A stretch of DNA of 32,794 bases, from NCBI RefSeq assembly GCF_014384995.1, contig NZ_JACRSY010000034.1, forward strand, positions 1 through 32,794. The letters are read 5' to 3'. Position numbers and translations under genes: made by a program. Shown here one piece after another: positions 6,859 through 15,732 of this stretch (its first letter is position 1; each line of letters begins with the position of its first letter). The notes under the pieces were generated by a model, which was given only the letters and a program-made list of their open reading frames with translations, was not told the DNA's origin and did not search any database. The stretch is from Zhenhengia yiwuensis (GTDB lineage: Bacteria; Bacillota; Clostridia; Lachnospirales; Cellulosilyticaceae).

Positions 6859-8208
6859 TCAGCTTAATCTCTTCTCAATAAGTTTTGCAAGCTCTTTAGC
6901 CGCCGCTTCCATAACTTTTTTATCTTTTCCTTCTATCATCACACGTACTAAAGGCTCTGTTCCAGATGGTCTAATTAAGATCCGTCCTTCATCTTTAAAC
7001 TGAGCTTCCAGCTTATTAATTTCTTCTTGAATCTCTAAATCCTCTAAATAAGCATGTTTATTTTCATTTTTAACATGTGCATTGACTAAAACCTGTGGGT
7101 ATACATCCATAATTTGTTTTAGTTCACCTAATTTCTTTCCTGTTTTCTTCATAACATAAAGTAGCTGAATAGCGGTAATAAGCCCATCACCCGTTGTATT
7201 ATAATCTAAGAAAATAACATGACCTGACTGCTCACCACCTAAGTTATAACCATGCTTAACCATATTCTCTAATACATATCTATCTCCTACACGCGTATGC
7301 ACAAGATGGATATCTTCTTTCTTACTCATAATACTCAAACCTATGTTGCTCATAACCGTAGCTACAATAGTATCTTTTTTGAGTCTGCCATCTCTTTTCA
7401 TATCTGAACCAATAATACTCATAATTTGGTCCCCATCAATCAGCTGCCCAGCTTCATCTACTGCTAAGCATCTATCTGCATCACCATCAAAGGCAATCCC
7501 AACTTCCATACCTCTTCCTACTACCTGTCTACTTAAGTCTTCCATATGTGTAGAACCACATAGTTTATTAATATTAACACCATTTGGCTTATTATGAATA
7601 ACCTCTACCTCAGCACCTAACTGTCTTAATGCAAGAGGTGCCACCTCAGATGCTGCCCCATTTGCACAGTCCACAAGTACTTTAATACCTTTTAGGTCTC
7701 CTGGAATGGTATCACATACAAAATTAATATAACTTTCTATTACACTATGATCGTTTTGCCATGTTCCTATTTCTTCACCTATAGGGAGCGGAATACTATC
7801 CGGCCTAGATACAATGAGATTTTCTATTTCCTCTTCTAATTCATCTCTCAATTTGTATCCTTCCGCATTAAAAAACTTAATACCATTAAACTCTAAAGGA
7901 TTATGAGAAGCAGAAATCATAACACCTGCATCCATTCCTAATTCCTTAGTAAGATAAGCTACTGCTGGTGTTGGAATAACACCTATACAAATAGCCTTAG
8001 CACCTACTGAACAAATGCCTGCAACTAATGCAGATTCTAACATGGTTCCTGATATTCTTGTATCTCTTGCTACTAAAATTTTAGGTTGCTTCTTTGTTTC
8101 CTTAGTAAGTACATATGCTCCAGCTTGCCCTAAATGGAAAGCTAATTGACCAGTTAACTCACTATTAGCGACACCACGTACGCCATCTGTCCCAAATAAT
8201 TTTCCCAT
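6859..8208 (-). CDS. glmM: Phosphoglucosamine mutase
   Basis: GlmM converts glucosamine-6-phosphate to glucosamine-1-phosphate, feeding UDP-GlcNAc and peptidoglycan synthesis. The 449-aa length is standard. Motifs: LFGTDGVRGVAN at the N-terminus, the active-site phosphoserine in MISASHNP (Ser101), metal-binding AFDGDADRC (241-246), GGEQSGHVIF, and the C-terminal phosphate-binding RPSGTEPLVRVM. It follows cdaA-cdaR, the conserved Firmicute order; GlmM is known to bind and inhibit CdaA in several species. A hairpin terminator lies between cdaR and glmM, so glmM is likely expressed both by readthrough and from its own promoter. No strong RBS; GAAAGCGAGA is the nearest candidate. Confidence 0.97.
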   Translation of the reverse strand: MGKLFGTDGVRGVANSELTGQLAFHLGQAGAYVLTKETKKQPKILVARDTRISGTMLESALVAGICSVGAKAICIGVIPTPAVAYLTKELGMDAGVMISASHNPLEFNGIKFFNAEGYKLRDELEEEIENLIVSRPDSIPLPIGEEIGTWQNDHSVIESYINFVCDTIPGDLKGIKVLVDCANGAASEVAPLALRQLGAEVEVIHNKPNGVNINKLCGSTHMEDLSRQVVGRGMEVGIAFDGDADRCLAVDEAGQLIDGDQIMSIIGSDMKRDGRLKKDTIVATVMSNIGLSIMSKKEDIHLVHTRVGDRYVLENMVKHGYNLGGEQSGHVIFLDYNTTGDGLITAIQLLYVMKKTGKKLGELKQIMDVYPQVLVNAHVKNENKHAYLEDLEIQEEINKLEAQFKDEGRILIRPSGTEPLVRVMIEGKDKKVMEAAAKELAKLIEKRLS

Positions 8209-8232
8209 AAAATTCGTCTCGCTTTCTTTGAT

Positions 8233-8261
8233 ATATTATCAGTGTACGACATACATAAGAA
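8233..8261 (-). promoter_or_regulatory. Possible glmM promoter
   Basis: On the minus strand there is TTCTTA (8261-8256), a 17-nt spacer and TAATAT (8238-8233), located between the cdaR terminator and the glmM start. The match is modest, but a local promoter is expected because a terminator separates the two genes. Confidence 0.35.
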
Positions 8262-8284
8262 TTTAATGCAGGTCTTACTTCACA

Positions 8285-8311
8285 AAAGGCTACCATAAAA
8301 TGGTAGCCTTT
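8285..8311 (-). terminator. Hairpin terminator between cdaR and glmM
   Basis: A perfect 12-bp stem (AAAGGCTACCAT 8285-8296 / ATGGTAGCCTTT 8300-8311) with a 3-nt loop, followed on the minus strand by TTTTGTG. It lies just after the cdaR stop at 8318 and probably gives partial termination before glmM. Confidence 0.85.
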
Positions 8312-8317
8312 ATATTT

Positions 8318-9676
8318 TTATTCTTCAACTATAGGTTGGTCTTGTGTATCTACCATTGTATCTTCCTCACCTTCTACAGGCACTTCAGGTTCTACTGGCA
8401 CCTCGTCAACTGGTGCATTGACGAGAATATTCATATATACAGGTACATTGACTACCTTAAATTCATCGGGTACTACAATTTGTAATGGTATACGGTATTC
8501 CCCTGCTATAATATCTTGCATTGAAGAAAAATCTGCCGTTACTTGTATTTGACTTGGTTTAAATGCAAGTAATTTTTCTGCTGTACTTGCCAATACAATA
8601 CTTACAGTTTCATCTATTACTTCATAAGTATAACCTTCTGGTAATCCTATAACTTGTAGATTTAATTCACTTACTGGAACCTGATAGTTATAATCTGTTT
8701 CTTTCTGAATTTCTAAGGTTACAGTAGCTTTAGGCTCAATATTATCAATATATTCAATACCCTCTGGCAAAATGAAATCTGTCCTAAAATTATTACTTTG
8801 AATAACATTATCTAATGCAATTTTCTCAAGTTTGATAGATTGAATAGTATCCACAATAGCAGCCTTACCTACAATAGTAATCTCTTGTGGACTTACAAGT
8901 GTATTCGCTTTAATGTAACCTGGTGGTAATGTTCCTTTAAATTGAGGCTCTAATGGAACACGTTTCTTCTTACCAATTGGTAAAGTAACCTCTACATATT
9001 CAGGAACCTTCTTAACCCCTATTACTTCTTCTCCTTGCTCATCTAAAAGTATAATAGGTACTGTATAGCTTAGTACATCTTCTGAGAAATTATCTACATT
9101 AATATTAATTTGTGCAGTTTCTACTTTCTCTACACTACTCTTTGGTCCACTAATTTCTACTGTGGTAGGTTTTAAAATTGGGTCAAGTGCAGCATACTCA
9201 CTATTACTTTCATTTTGAATAGTGTAATGAATATTTCTTGTAGCCTGCTCTTCTCTTTCAAAAACTACTCCTACTGTTTTAGGACGTATATCTTCTACTA
9301 TAATCCCTTCAATATTGGTATGCGCTGTAATTTGAATAGGCTTTTCTATTGAAACTGCATCCTCCTCAGTCAATAAATTAGCGTATTGTGTAAGGTCTAG
9401 CCTAACATCGATCTGGACATTATCACTTTTTAACCTTTCCATTTCTAACCTCGGGCCTTTAAGTAAAATTCTTACTTGCATATTCCTTAGTTGCTCTTCA
9501 TTTTCCAATACATAACCTTTAGCTTCTAATTCATTAATACCACGAATGGTAACATTATGCTTAATTTCTTGTGTGAGCTCAGGATTTTGATAGTTTATCA
9601 CAAAGAACCATAGTAAGGTTGCTAACAAAAGAGAAATGATTTTCCATGCTACATTATTTGAAAAAAATCTATTCAT
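8318..9676 (-). CDS. cdaR: CdaR, YbbR-domain regulator of diadenylate cyclase
   Basis: CdaR is an extracytoplasmic protein tethered by one N-terminal helix that modulates CdaA. I choose the ATG at 9676 (452 aa, MNRFFSNNVAWKI) because GGAAAGGA lies just upstream and it overlaps the cdaA stop by 8 nt, giving translational coupling; the frame extends further but inside cdaA. The membrane helix is about residues 11-28 (ISLLLATLLWFFVI). Repeated YbbR-like beta domains follow, each with a VxVxGP/VTIVGK-type strand (for example EISGPKSSVEKVE and EITIVGKAAIVDTI). The C-terminal tail is acidic and proline-rich (VPVEPEVPVEGEED). It sits between cdaA and glmM as expected. Confidence 0.93.
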   Translation of the reverse strand: MNRFFSNNVAWKIISLLLATLLWFFVINYQNPELTQEIKHNVTIRGINELEAKGYVLENEEQLRNMQVRILLKGPRLEMERLKSDNVQIDVRLDLTQYANLLTEEDAVSIEKPIQITAHTNIEGIIVEDIRPKTVGVVFEREEQATRNIHYTIQNESNSEYAALDPILKPTTVEISGPKSSVEKVETAQININVDNFSEDVLSYTVPIILLDEQGEEVIGVKKVPEYVEVTLPIGKKKRVPLEPQFKGTLPPGYIKANTLVSPQEITIVGKAAIVDTIQSIKLEKIALDNVIQSNNFRTDFILPEGIEYIDNIEPKATVTLEIQKETDYNYQVPVSELNLQVIGLPEGYTYEVIDETVSIVLASTAEKLLAFKPSQIQVTADFSSMQDIIAGEYRIPLQIVVPDEFKVVNVPVYMNILVNAPVDEVPVEPEVPVEGEEDTMVDTQDQPIVEE

Positions 9677-10535
9677 TTTTTTGTTTTCCTTTCCATAGGA
9701 CCATTTTAATATCATGTTTCTTACGTTTTTTATGTGTACTTAAAATACGTCTAAGTTCGTCTGCTCCTAGACCTCTTTTAATTTTACCATTCTTTACATA
9801 AGAAATATTGCCTGTCTCTTCAGATACAACAACTACTCTTGCATCTGTAACTTCTGATACACCAATAGCCGCACGGTGTCTTGTCCCTAAGTCCTTACTG
9901 ATTTCTAAACTATCACTAAGTGGTAAGAAGCAAGTTGCTGCTGTAACTCTATTGTTACTGATAATAACTGCTCCATCATGAAGTGGTGTATTCTTCTCAA
10001 ATATATTAATAAGCAATTGACTAGAAGCAACTGCATCAATAGGTATACCCGTTCTTTCTACATCTCCTAATTTTGTTTCTTGCTCAATAACAATTAATGC
10101 TCCTGTTTTTACCTTTGCCATCTGCATACAAGCCTTTACGATAGCATCTACGGTTTCTTCAGATAAACCTTGTCTATTGACTTCTTCTGTTGATAAGATA
10201 GATCCTAAAAAGTTTCCCCTACCAATCTGCTCTAAGGCTCTTCGAAGTTCTGGTTGGAATAGAACAAGGACTGCTATTGCTCCTAGTGTAATAGCATTTG
10301 AAATAATCCATAATACTGTATGCAGTTGAAAAACAAAGGCAACTACTGCAATGACAATAATAATCACAACACCTTTCAAAAGTGCCCATGTTCTTGTATC
10401 CTTAATCCACATTAACACTTTGTAAAAGAAAAATGCCACGACTAATATATCAATAATATCCCTTATACCAATGCGAGGAATACTAAGATAGCCAATCTTG
10501 TCTAACGCTTCTCCTATAACATCCAAGTAGTGCAA
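9669..10535 (-). CDS. cdaA: Diadenylate cyclase CdaA (c-di-AMP synthase)
   Basis: CdaA makes cyclic di-AMP from two ATP at the membrane, controlling potassium uptake, osmolytes and wall homeostasis. The 288-aa protein has three N-terminal membrane helices (about residues 25-43, 52-70, 74-93) and a DAC domain carrying DGA (187-189, in PLHDGAVII) and GTRHRAA (217-223), the catalytic and ATP-binding motifs. The frame opens with TTG at 10535; a TTG at 10526 sits 9 nt after AAAAAGGGG and is the likelier start. The stop overlaps the cdaR start by 8 nt. cdaA-cdaR-glmM is a conserved Firmicute module. Identification is secure; only the start is uncertain. Confidence 0.95.
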   Translation of the reverse strand: MHYLDVIGEALDKIGYLSIPRIGIRDIIDILVVAFFFYKVLMWIKDTRTWALLKGVVIIIVIAVVAFVFQLHTVLWIISNAITLGAIAVLVLFQPELRRALEQIGRGNFLGSILSTEEVNRQGLSEETVDAIVKACMQMAKVKTGALIVIEQETKLGDVERTGIPIDAVASSQLLINIFEKNTPLHDGAVIISNNRVTAATCFLPLSDSLEISKDLGTRHRAAIGVSEVTDARVVVVSEETGNISYVKNGKIKRGLGADELRRILSTHKKRKKHDIKMVLWKGKQKNE

Positions 10536-10559
10536 CCCCTTTTTACATATTTTGTTTTT

Positions 10560-10568
10560 ATTATATCA
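10560..10568 (-). promoter_or_regulatory. Extended -10 promoter of cdaA-cdaR
   Basis: On the minus strand TGATATAAT (10568-10560) is a perfect extended -10. The -35 is poor (TGTAAT or nearby). A second TATAAT lies 15 nt upstream. It is 25-35 nt before the cdaA start. Confidence 0.5.
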
Positions 10569-10639
10569 TGATTATATTCAAATTACAGCCGTTACTTGTA
10601 TAAAAAAATTATAGTTGCCTTTTTGCTAGGATAGAAGAA

Positions 10640-10660
10640 AAGAGACAACAAGTGTCTCTT
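10640..10660 (-). terminator. Short hairpin terminator of the envelope operon
   Basis: AAGAGACA (10640-10647) pairs with TGTCTCTT (10653-10660) around a 5-nt loop. The stem touches the stop codon of the gene at 10660 and continues TTTCTTC on the minus strand. Moderate strength. Confidence 0.65.
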
Positions 10661-11634
10661 TATTCTTCCATATTTATTTCTTCAGTTCTATTAGGCGGAA
10701 TATATACCTTCTGTACTTTCGTTACACTTTTCCTTACCTGCATTTTCGGTATAACCTTCACCATATAATAATTATCCTCATCTTCAAACCGTATAGACTC
10801 ACTTCTTGAATAATCTGCTGGTCTTGATACAAATTGAATACCCAGTGCAATCACTACACTTATTATAGTCATAAATACTAATAAAAATGTATTCATTGAA
10901 ATATCTAGGAAAAGCTCCGCTAGTATAAAACCTAATATATTCATAACTCCACCAATAACTACTGCTAAATAAGGTGCATAGTCTATGACCTGTTTTCTAA
11001 TAATGTATACAACACAAAATACTATTAGGCATATACTTAACATTGCTAATAATTCTTTATTATAAAAAATCTGGGTTATATAAAGATTTAAATTTTCTTG
11101 AATCCATACAACTAGATCTTCAGTTTTTAATAAACTTTGGAGCATCATCTCTAAAGATGTAAAAGAAAAATGTCCTACTATCCCAATTAATATCGCAAGG
11201 ATTGCGCCAAGTCCTCCAAACAAACCTGCTACAATAGGGAGCATACATAATAATTCAACCTTCATAGCTAGCATGGTTAAAACAATGAGCAAGCTTTCCT
11301 TTGGATATAGCCTAATGAATAAAATATATAAACTGATAAAAATAACAAGTACTACTCCCCCTATAATCCAATTAAAGTGTAGTAAGTGAATAACACTAAC
11401 TCCTAGTATCTCCAACATTATATATTGTGCAGGGAGCATGGTACTTACTAGTGCTAAAGCAGCTATTATGTACGACCTTGTAAGTGTGGGAGCGTAGCCA
11501 ATGGTCCTAGTAATGGCTACCATCACTAGAAGCATACTTAGAAACTTGGCCATTCCTATCCAAATCTTCTCATATATTTTATAGAACTGCAGCACTTTAT
11601 CTCTTATAATCAATATTCTTTCATCTAGTTGCAT
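10660..11634 (-). CDS. Polytopic membrane protein, function unknown
   Basis: I do not recognise this 324-aa protein. It has a short amphipathic N-terminus, about eight hydrophobic segments between residues 25 and 270, and a soluble charged C-terminal tail of about 50 aa (FEDEDNYYMVKVIPKMQ...) that should face the cytosol. No transporter or enzyme motif is apparent. Its ATG at 11634 overlaps the previous stop (11625) by 10 nt, so it is translationally coupled to the small membrane protein upstream and, through it, linked to the DUF4015 protein. A joint role in cell-envelope polysaccharide or wall handling is only an inference from that partner. Confidence 0.75.
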   Translation of the reverse strand: MQLDERILIIRDKVLQFYKIYEKIWIGMAKFLSMLLVMVAITRTIGYAPTLTRSYIIAALALVSTMLPAQYIMLEILGVSVIHLLHFNWIIGGVVLVIFISLYILFIRLYPKESLLIVLTMLAMKVELLCMLPIVAGLFGGLGAILAILIGIVGHFSFTSLEMMLQSLLKTEDLVVWIQENLNLYITQIFYNKELLAMLSICLIVFCVVYIIRKQVIDYAPYLAVVIGGVMNILGFILAELFLDISMNTFLLVFMTIISVVIALGIQFVSRPADYSRSESIRFEDEDNYYMVKVIPKMQVRKSVTKVQKVYIPPNRTEEINMEE

Positions 11635-12044
11635 ACGCCATTCCCCCCCTTGCTTTTATCTACTTCATACTCTTCTAATTCTCTTAATGTTTTTCTGTAG
11701 TTACTTATACGTTTATTGGCCTGTGTGTAACGCTTTTTATAAACGCATGTTGATAAAATAGTATAAATCCATGCTACTAATATTACTGTTCCTCCATAAG
11801 GTATAATATAATCCGAAAAAACTTCCTGTACTGTAGTGGGAAATGTTAAACCTAACCGGATACGCATAAAAATATGTCCTATACATCCTATACCTACTAA
11901 AAGCACTACTAAACACCGTGTTTTAAAATTATTCATATAGACGTAGTCTTCCGGATAGTAACTTGTAATCTTTTCATCGTTCTTTAAATATGTTTTCTCT
12001 TCTATTGCTAGCTTTGACATTAAAATAATTTTTTTCTCATCCAT
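11625..12044 (-). CDS. Small two-helix membrane protein, function unknown
   Basis: 139 aa. A charged N-terminus (about 40 residues, rich in K, E and Y) is followed by two membrane helices (about 45-64 and 82-103, separated by a short loop) and a basic, coiled-coil-like C-terminus (RYTQANKRISNYRKTLRELEEYE). No family recognised. Translation begins 13 nt after the DUF4015 gene's region ends upstream (GGGGGTGAGGGTAT precedes the ATG), and the stop overlaps the next gene by 10 nt, so all three are one operon. The topology suggests a partner or assembly factor for the larger membrane protein, but this is inference. Confidence 0.72.
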   Translation of the reverse strand: MDEKKIILMSKLAIEEKTYLKNDEKITSYYPEDYVYMNNFKTRCLVVLLVGIGCIGHIFMRIRLGLTFPTTVQEVFSDYIIPYGGTVILVAWIYTILSTCVYKKRYTQANKRISNYRKTLRELEEYEVDKSKGGNGVCN

Positions 12045-12057
12045 ATACCCTCACCCC

Positions 12058-13284
12058 CTATTCTTCTTCTAAAGCATCACTATGGTACTTTCCTGCCCCA
12101 TTCCATAGTAACCACTCTTTACCAAGTGCATCATAGGTTGCTAAAATCTGTGCTCTAACTTGTTCTGCCTCATATTGCTGATAAGTGCCAAGCCAAGATG
12201 CTGTGAAGTCCTGTAGCCAAGGCCTTACCTTAGCTCTTCTCTCACTTCTAGGTATATCTCTTATAACGGCATTTGAATACTGCATTACTTCTAGTATAAG
12301 TTCATATGGATACAGATCAGGATAAGTAATGCCAAAAGAACCTTCTCCATAATGGGATGGATAAATCATTGGACAAATATAGTCTAAATGCTTAGATAAC
12401 TCAGCATAATCCTGTCCAACAATTTTTGCATCTACTTTACTTGTAATAATTGTTCCAAACACATCTGCTGATACTACTACACCATATGAATGTAGATGCT
12501 CATACATGTACTGAGTAAATTCTGTTATAATATCAATTTTTGACTTATTATCCGGAAAATCTAAGTTTTTCCCCTCCATAGATTCATGGAATCTAATATA
12601 ATCAAATTGTATTTCTTTAAAGCCTAAATTAATAGCTTCCTTACTAATTTCCAAGAGATAATCCCAGTTATCCTTATCATAAGGATTAAGCCACCTCTCC
12701 CCCTTACTGGTAGCAAAAGGTGTACCATCTTGCCATCTTACAGCCTTTTCAGGATTAGATTTTGTCCTTACATTATCCTTAAAGCTTACAATACGCGCAA
12801 TAGGATAGATCCCAGCCTTATAAAGCTTATTCATAACTTTTTCAATATCCGAGATAAGAGGTTTATCTTTGACAGCCCCCACTAAAGCAGGATTATCTGA
12901 TTTAAAAGTGAGGTATCCATTATCATCTTTAATATCTATAACAATTGCATTAACTTCTGTCTCTTTTGCAAGTTCAATTAATGTATCTAACTGTGACATA
13001 TAAGTGGCAGGTAAGTAAACTCCTTTAACACTAGTTGGCGTCATATGTACATCATATTGAACTGAATCTTGCTCTAAATAAACAGGTGTACTTTCTTCTA
13101 ATACGGCTACTTTAGAACTGTTAAATAGTTTATTCATATCTTGAATTTCTATTTTATGTGTCCTAATAAGTACAGCAAAAACTAGGCCCAGTAATACAAC
13201 AGCGCAAAGAATTCTTTTATTCATCATCTTCTGACGTTTATAATGATAATAACTTTGATAGGGTTTGACCTTATATTTTTTCAC
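12058..13284 (-). CDS. Putative glycoside hydrolase, DUF4015 family
   Basis: 408 aa. The N-terminus is basic, then one membrane helix (about residues 23-42, RILCAVVLLGLVFAVLI) anchors the protein outside the cell. From about residue 85 the sequence has the TIM-barrel strand signatures of the DUF4015 putative glycosidase family: KGVYLPATYM, NAIVIDIKDDNGYL, YPIARIVSFKD, GFKEIQFDYIRF, VVVSADVFG, YICPMIYPSHY and KVRPWLQDF. Acidic residues in IDIKDD, FDYIRF and ADVFG are candidate catalytic groups. Substrate unknown. Start is GTG at 13284 with AAAGGAG about 10 nt upstream. First gene of a three-gene operon with two membrane proteins. Confidence 0.85.
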   Translation of the reverse strand: MKKYKVKPYQSYYHYKRQKMMNKRILCAVVLLGLVFAVLIRTHKIEIQDMNKLFNSSKVAVLEESTPVYLEQDSVQYDVHMTPTSVKGVYLPATYMSQLDTLIELAKETEVNAIVIDIKDDNGYLTFKSDNPALVGAVKDKPLISDIEKVMNKLYKAGIYPIARIVSFKDNVRTKSNPEKAVRWQDGTPFATSKGERWLNPYDKDNWDYLLEISKEAINLGFKEIQFDYIRFHESMEGKNLDFPDNKSKIDIITEFTQYMYEHLHSYGVVVSADVFGTIITSKVDAKIVGQDYAELSKHLDYICPMIYPSHYGEGSFGITYPDLYPYELILEVMQYSNAVIRDIPRSERRAKVRPWLQDFTASWLGTYQQYEAEQVRAQILATYDALGKEWLLWNGAGKYHSDALEEE

Positions 13285-13313
13285 TAGTACAACGCTCCTT
13301 TACCTCATAATAA

Positions 13314-13342
13314 ATTATAACATATTTTAATTTGAGTGACGA
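13314..13342 (-). promoter_or_regulatory. Promoter of the DUF4015 operon
   Basis: On the minus strand there is TCGTCA (13342-13337), a 17-nt spacer and a perfect TATAAT (13319-13314) preceded by TGT, giving an extended -10. It is 30 nt upstream of the GTG start. Confidence 0.6.
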
Positions 13343-13430
13343 TTAACTTTTTTTACACAATTTAAATGTTTATTTGTGAATTATTGCCAATTCTGTAGTT
13401 TTTATACGATACTAGCCTCTTATCTATCAA

Positions 13431-13473
13431 AAAAAAGGCTATTGCTCAATCTTTTTAGATTTGAACAATAGCC
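13431..13473 (-). terminator. Terminator of the PhnP-like gene
   Basis: A long stem, GGCTATTG...TCAATCT (13437-13452) with AGATTTGAACAATAGCC (13457-13473), with one mismatch and one bulge, followed on the minus strand by a run of eight T. It lies 11 nt beyond the stop at 13485. Confidence 0.88.
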
Positions 13474-13484
13474 CTTAACACTTA

Positions 13485-14324
13485 TTAAATTTTCATTTCC
13501 ATTCCATCGTATGCTACGACAAAACCATGTGGTATAGCAACCTTTTCTAAATCTTCATGGCATAAACCACCATTATGTGAGAAATGCGTGATAATAAAAG
13601 TTGTCTCTTCGCACGCACTACCCATATTAAGTAAACGTTCTTTTGTTTGCACACATGTTTCAAGACCAAGATGCCCCGAACCTCCTGCATAACGTGCACC
13701 ATGTGTGCAATCTAAGCTTACTACATCTAATTTTACATTTTGAAGATATTCATATGTAGCTTCTGGAAAAATCCCTGTATCATTAGCATATAATAAAGTT
13801 CTTCTCTCTTCTTCAATAAGATAAATAAGCGACTTTTCATCTGGCTGATGTTGTGCAAGAAGTGGTGTCACTTTAAGTTTTCCTACCTCATAAGTTTTAA
13901 AAGGTACAACTTCTATATAATTCATAAAGTCTTGATGACCACCAAATTCAACTTTTACAGCAAAGTCAAAAAACTCTTTTACTTTTTCATTTCCATATAC
14001 ATTGACTTTAGAACCTTTATTCTCGCCCTGAAAATGTGAGTAGTTACCTTCACTCCGTGCCATCAAATCAAACGGGTTAAAGTGATCTGAGTGAGAATGT
14101 GTCATAATAAAGTGTCTTATATTAGCTAGATTCAAGTTGTATCTAAGTTTCTGCATATAGATGTCTGGTCCAAAATCTATTAGTGTATCTTCGTTAATCG
14201 TCATACTTGCACGTAAACGAATATTCTTTCCACCCTCTGCATTTGCTTTTTGACAAGCCTCACATTCACAAAATAATCCTGGGAAACCTTCGTAAGCTGC
14301 CGTTCCTAAGTATTTAATTTTCAT
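13485..14324 (-). CDS. PhnP-like metallo-beta-lactamase-fold phosphodiesterase
   Basis: 279 aa with the metal site MTHSHSDHF (H76, H78, D80, H81) and a later YANDTGIF and ITHFSHNG. The N-terminal FCECEACQKA (C19, C21, C24) is the extra zinc knuckle typical of the PhnP subgroup, which hydrolyses cyclic ribose phosphate and related phosphodiesters. E. coli PhnP works in phosphonate catabolism, but no phn genes are seen here, so the true substrate is unknown. It starts 11 nt after the OPA-type transporter stops and must be co-transcribed with it; the pair lies opposite a DeoR-family gene. That suggests import of an organophosphate followed by phosphodiester cleavage inside the cell. Confidence 0.82.
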   Translation of the reverse strand: MKIKYLGTAAYEGFPGLFCECEACQKANAEGGKNIRLRASMTINEDTLIDFGPDIYMQKLRYNLNLANIRHFIMTHSHSDHFNPFDLMARSEGNYSHFQGENKGSKVNVYGNEKVKEFFDFAVKVEFGGHQDFMNYIEVVPFKTYEVGKLKVTPLLAQHQPDEKSLIYLIEEERRTLLYANDTGIFPEATYEYLQNVKLDVVSLDCTHGARYAGGSGHLGLETCVQTKERLLNMGSACEETTFIITHFSHNGGLCHEDLEKVAIPHGFVVAYDGMEMKI

Positions 14325-14335
14325 TTTGTTCTCCT

Positions 14336-15598
14336 TTATTGCTTAAATTTCTGCCATAGCGGTCTTGCAAGTATTGCTGCCACAATACCTAATATACAAA
14401 TACCTACTAGCACAATACTTGTTACATTCCATCCAAAACCTTCTACTAATGCACCAAGCCCATACCCACATAAAGCACTTCCTAAATAAGTTACACAGTT
14501 AGTAAGACCTGCAACAAAGGAAGTTTTATTATATTTAATAAAGTAAGTTGGTAAGATACTGACTAAAATAGTATTGATTCCTAACATACATGAAGTAACA
14601 ACAGCAAAGAAAAATACGGATAAGTACATACTATTTCTACCTACAAGTACAAGTAGCAATAAACTCACTGTACTTACACCATAAAATAAAGCTGTTGTTT
14701 TAAGGTCATCTCCATTATTCTTGCTGTTAATATATTTAATAATATAAATCCCAGATAAATTAACAAGTGGTAAGAATGCTGTAAGAAATATGGAAAAATA
14801 ACTGTTTGCTCCAAAAGTATCTGTTATATACTGCGGTACCCAAGTCATAATTCCATCTTTCAAGAATCCCATAATAAGAACCGCTATTAAAATAATCATT
14901 AAGCCTGATTTTACAGAAAGCTTCAAGAAAGATGCTTTCTCATTTATTTTCTCTATCTCTTTCTTCTCTTCTCGTATATCGGGTACTTCTTCTACCTCAC
15001 CATTCTGATCAGCATAGATCTCTATCTCTCTAATGACTTTGTTCCAAGCTCCTGCGGCTCCCATTAAGAAAAGAGCTGTTACTATGAAAATAGTACGCCA
15101 GTTCCATACTATAAGTAAGCTTGAACACAGTACATAAGTAGCAAATGTTCCTAGCGCTACTGAAGTTTGTATATTAAAGCAGCTTTTATGTAAATAATCT
15201 TTTGACATATGCTTTGAAAAAAGTTTCACCATAGGTGGCCATATAAGCGATAAAGCAAAGCCATTTAATCCCCATATTATAATAAGCTGCCAATAACTAT
15301 TAGATACAAACATAAGTGCATTACAAAGACTACACCCTATAAGTCCCATACCTACTAAAATTCTCGGTGAACAATAATCCCCTATTATACCACTTATAAG
15401 CTGACCAATACCATAGGTAATAAATAAAGCTGTTACTACAGCACCTAGCTGGATAGTTGTATAGCCTTCACTCTGTCCAATCTCTATCATAGAAGCTGCA
15501 TAATTCAATCTTCCTATATAAGAAATGAAATAGGCAATCCAACTTATCCAAAAAAGTTTCCTGAGCATTTTTTGATTTGTAATTTGCAAGTTATTCAC
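14336..15598 (-). CDS. MFS transporter, organophosphate:phosphate antiporter (OPA) type
   Basis: 420 aa, twelve predicted membrane helices with the usual central cytosolic loop (about residues 190-225, rich in E and K). The first helix ends with YIGRLNYAASM, matching the GlpT/UhpT pattern in which arginine binds the substrate phosphate, and helix 4 has GLNGFALSLIWPPMVKLF, close to the OPA hallmark GLNGW...GWPP. Likely exchanges an organophosphate for inorganic phosphate; substrate not determinable. The start is GTG at 15598 with GGGGGAAGGAGA right before it; a TTG three codons later is better spaced. Upstream and divergent lies a DeoR/GlpR regulator, downstream a PhnP-like hydrolase. Confidence 0.85.
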   Translation of the reverse strand: MNNLQITNQKMLRKLFWISWIAYFISYIGRLNYAASMIEIGQSEGYTTIQLGAVVTALFITYGIGQLISGIIGDYCSPRILVGMGLIGCSLCNALMFVSNSYWQLIIIWGLNGFALSLIWPPMVKLFSKHMSKDYLHKSCFNIQTSVALGTFATYVLCSSLLIVWNWRTIFIVTALFLMGAAGAWNKVIREIEIYADQNGEVEEVPDIREEKKEIEKINEKASFLKLSVKSGLMIILIAVLIMGFLKDGIMTWVPQYITDTFGANSYFSIFLTAFLPLVNLSGIYIIKYINSKNNGDDLKTTALFYGVSTVSLLLLVLVGRNSMYLSVFFFAVVTSCMLGINTILVSILPTYFIKYNKTSFVAGLTNCVTYLGSALCGYGLGALVEGFGWNVTSIVLVGICILGIVAAILARPLWQKFKQ

Positions 15599-15646
15599 TC
15601 TCCTTCCCCCTTATTTTATAGCCTCATCTTAGAATTTAAAGAGCTG

Positions 15647-15715
15647 AACGCTGTATTGATTTTTTTTAATAAAACGCTTAAAATAGTGAAAAATAATTCA
15701 TCTTTTATGAACGTA
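15647..15715. promoter_or_regulatory. Candidate DeoR-type operator repeats
   Basis: The divergent spacer contains three similar copies in the same orientation: GAACGCTG (15646-15653), AAACGCTT (15672-15679) and GAACGTAA (15709-15716). DeoR/GlpR-type repressors often bind such repeats near their own promoter. The set surrounds the deoR promoter. Weak motif, offered as a lead only. Confidence 0.3.
15656..15684 (+). promoter_or_regulatory. Promoter of the DeoR-family gene
   Basis: TTGATT (15656-15661), a 17-nt spacer and TAAAAT (15679-15684), followed by AAGGGG (15718-15723) and the TTG start at 15733. Confidence 0.6.
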
Positions 15716-15732
15716 ATAAGGGGATTTGGTCA

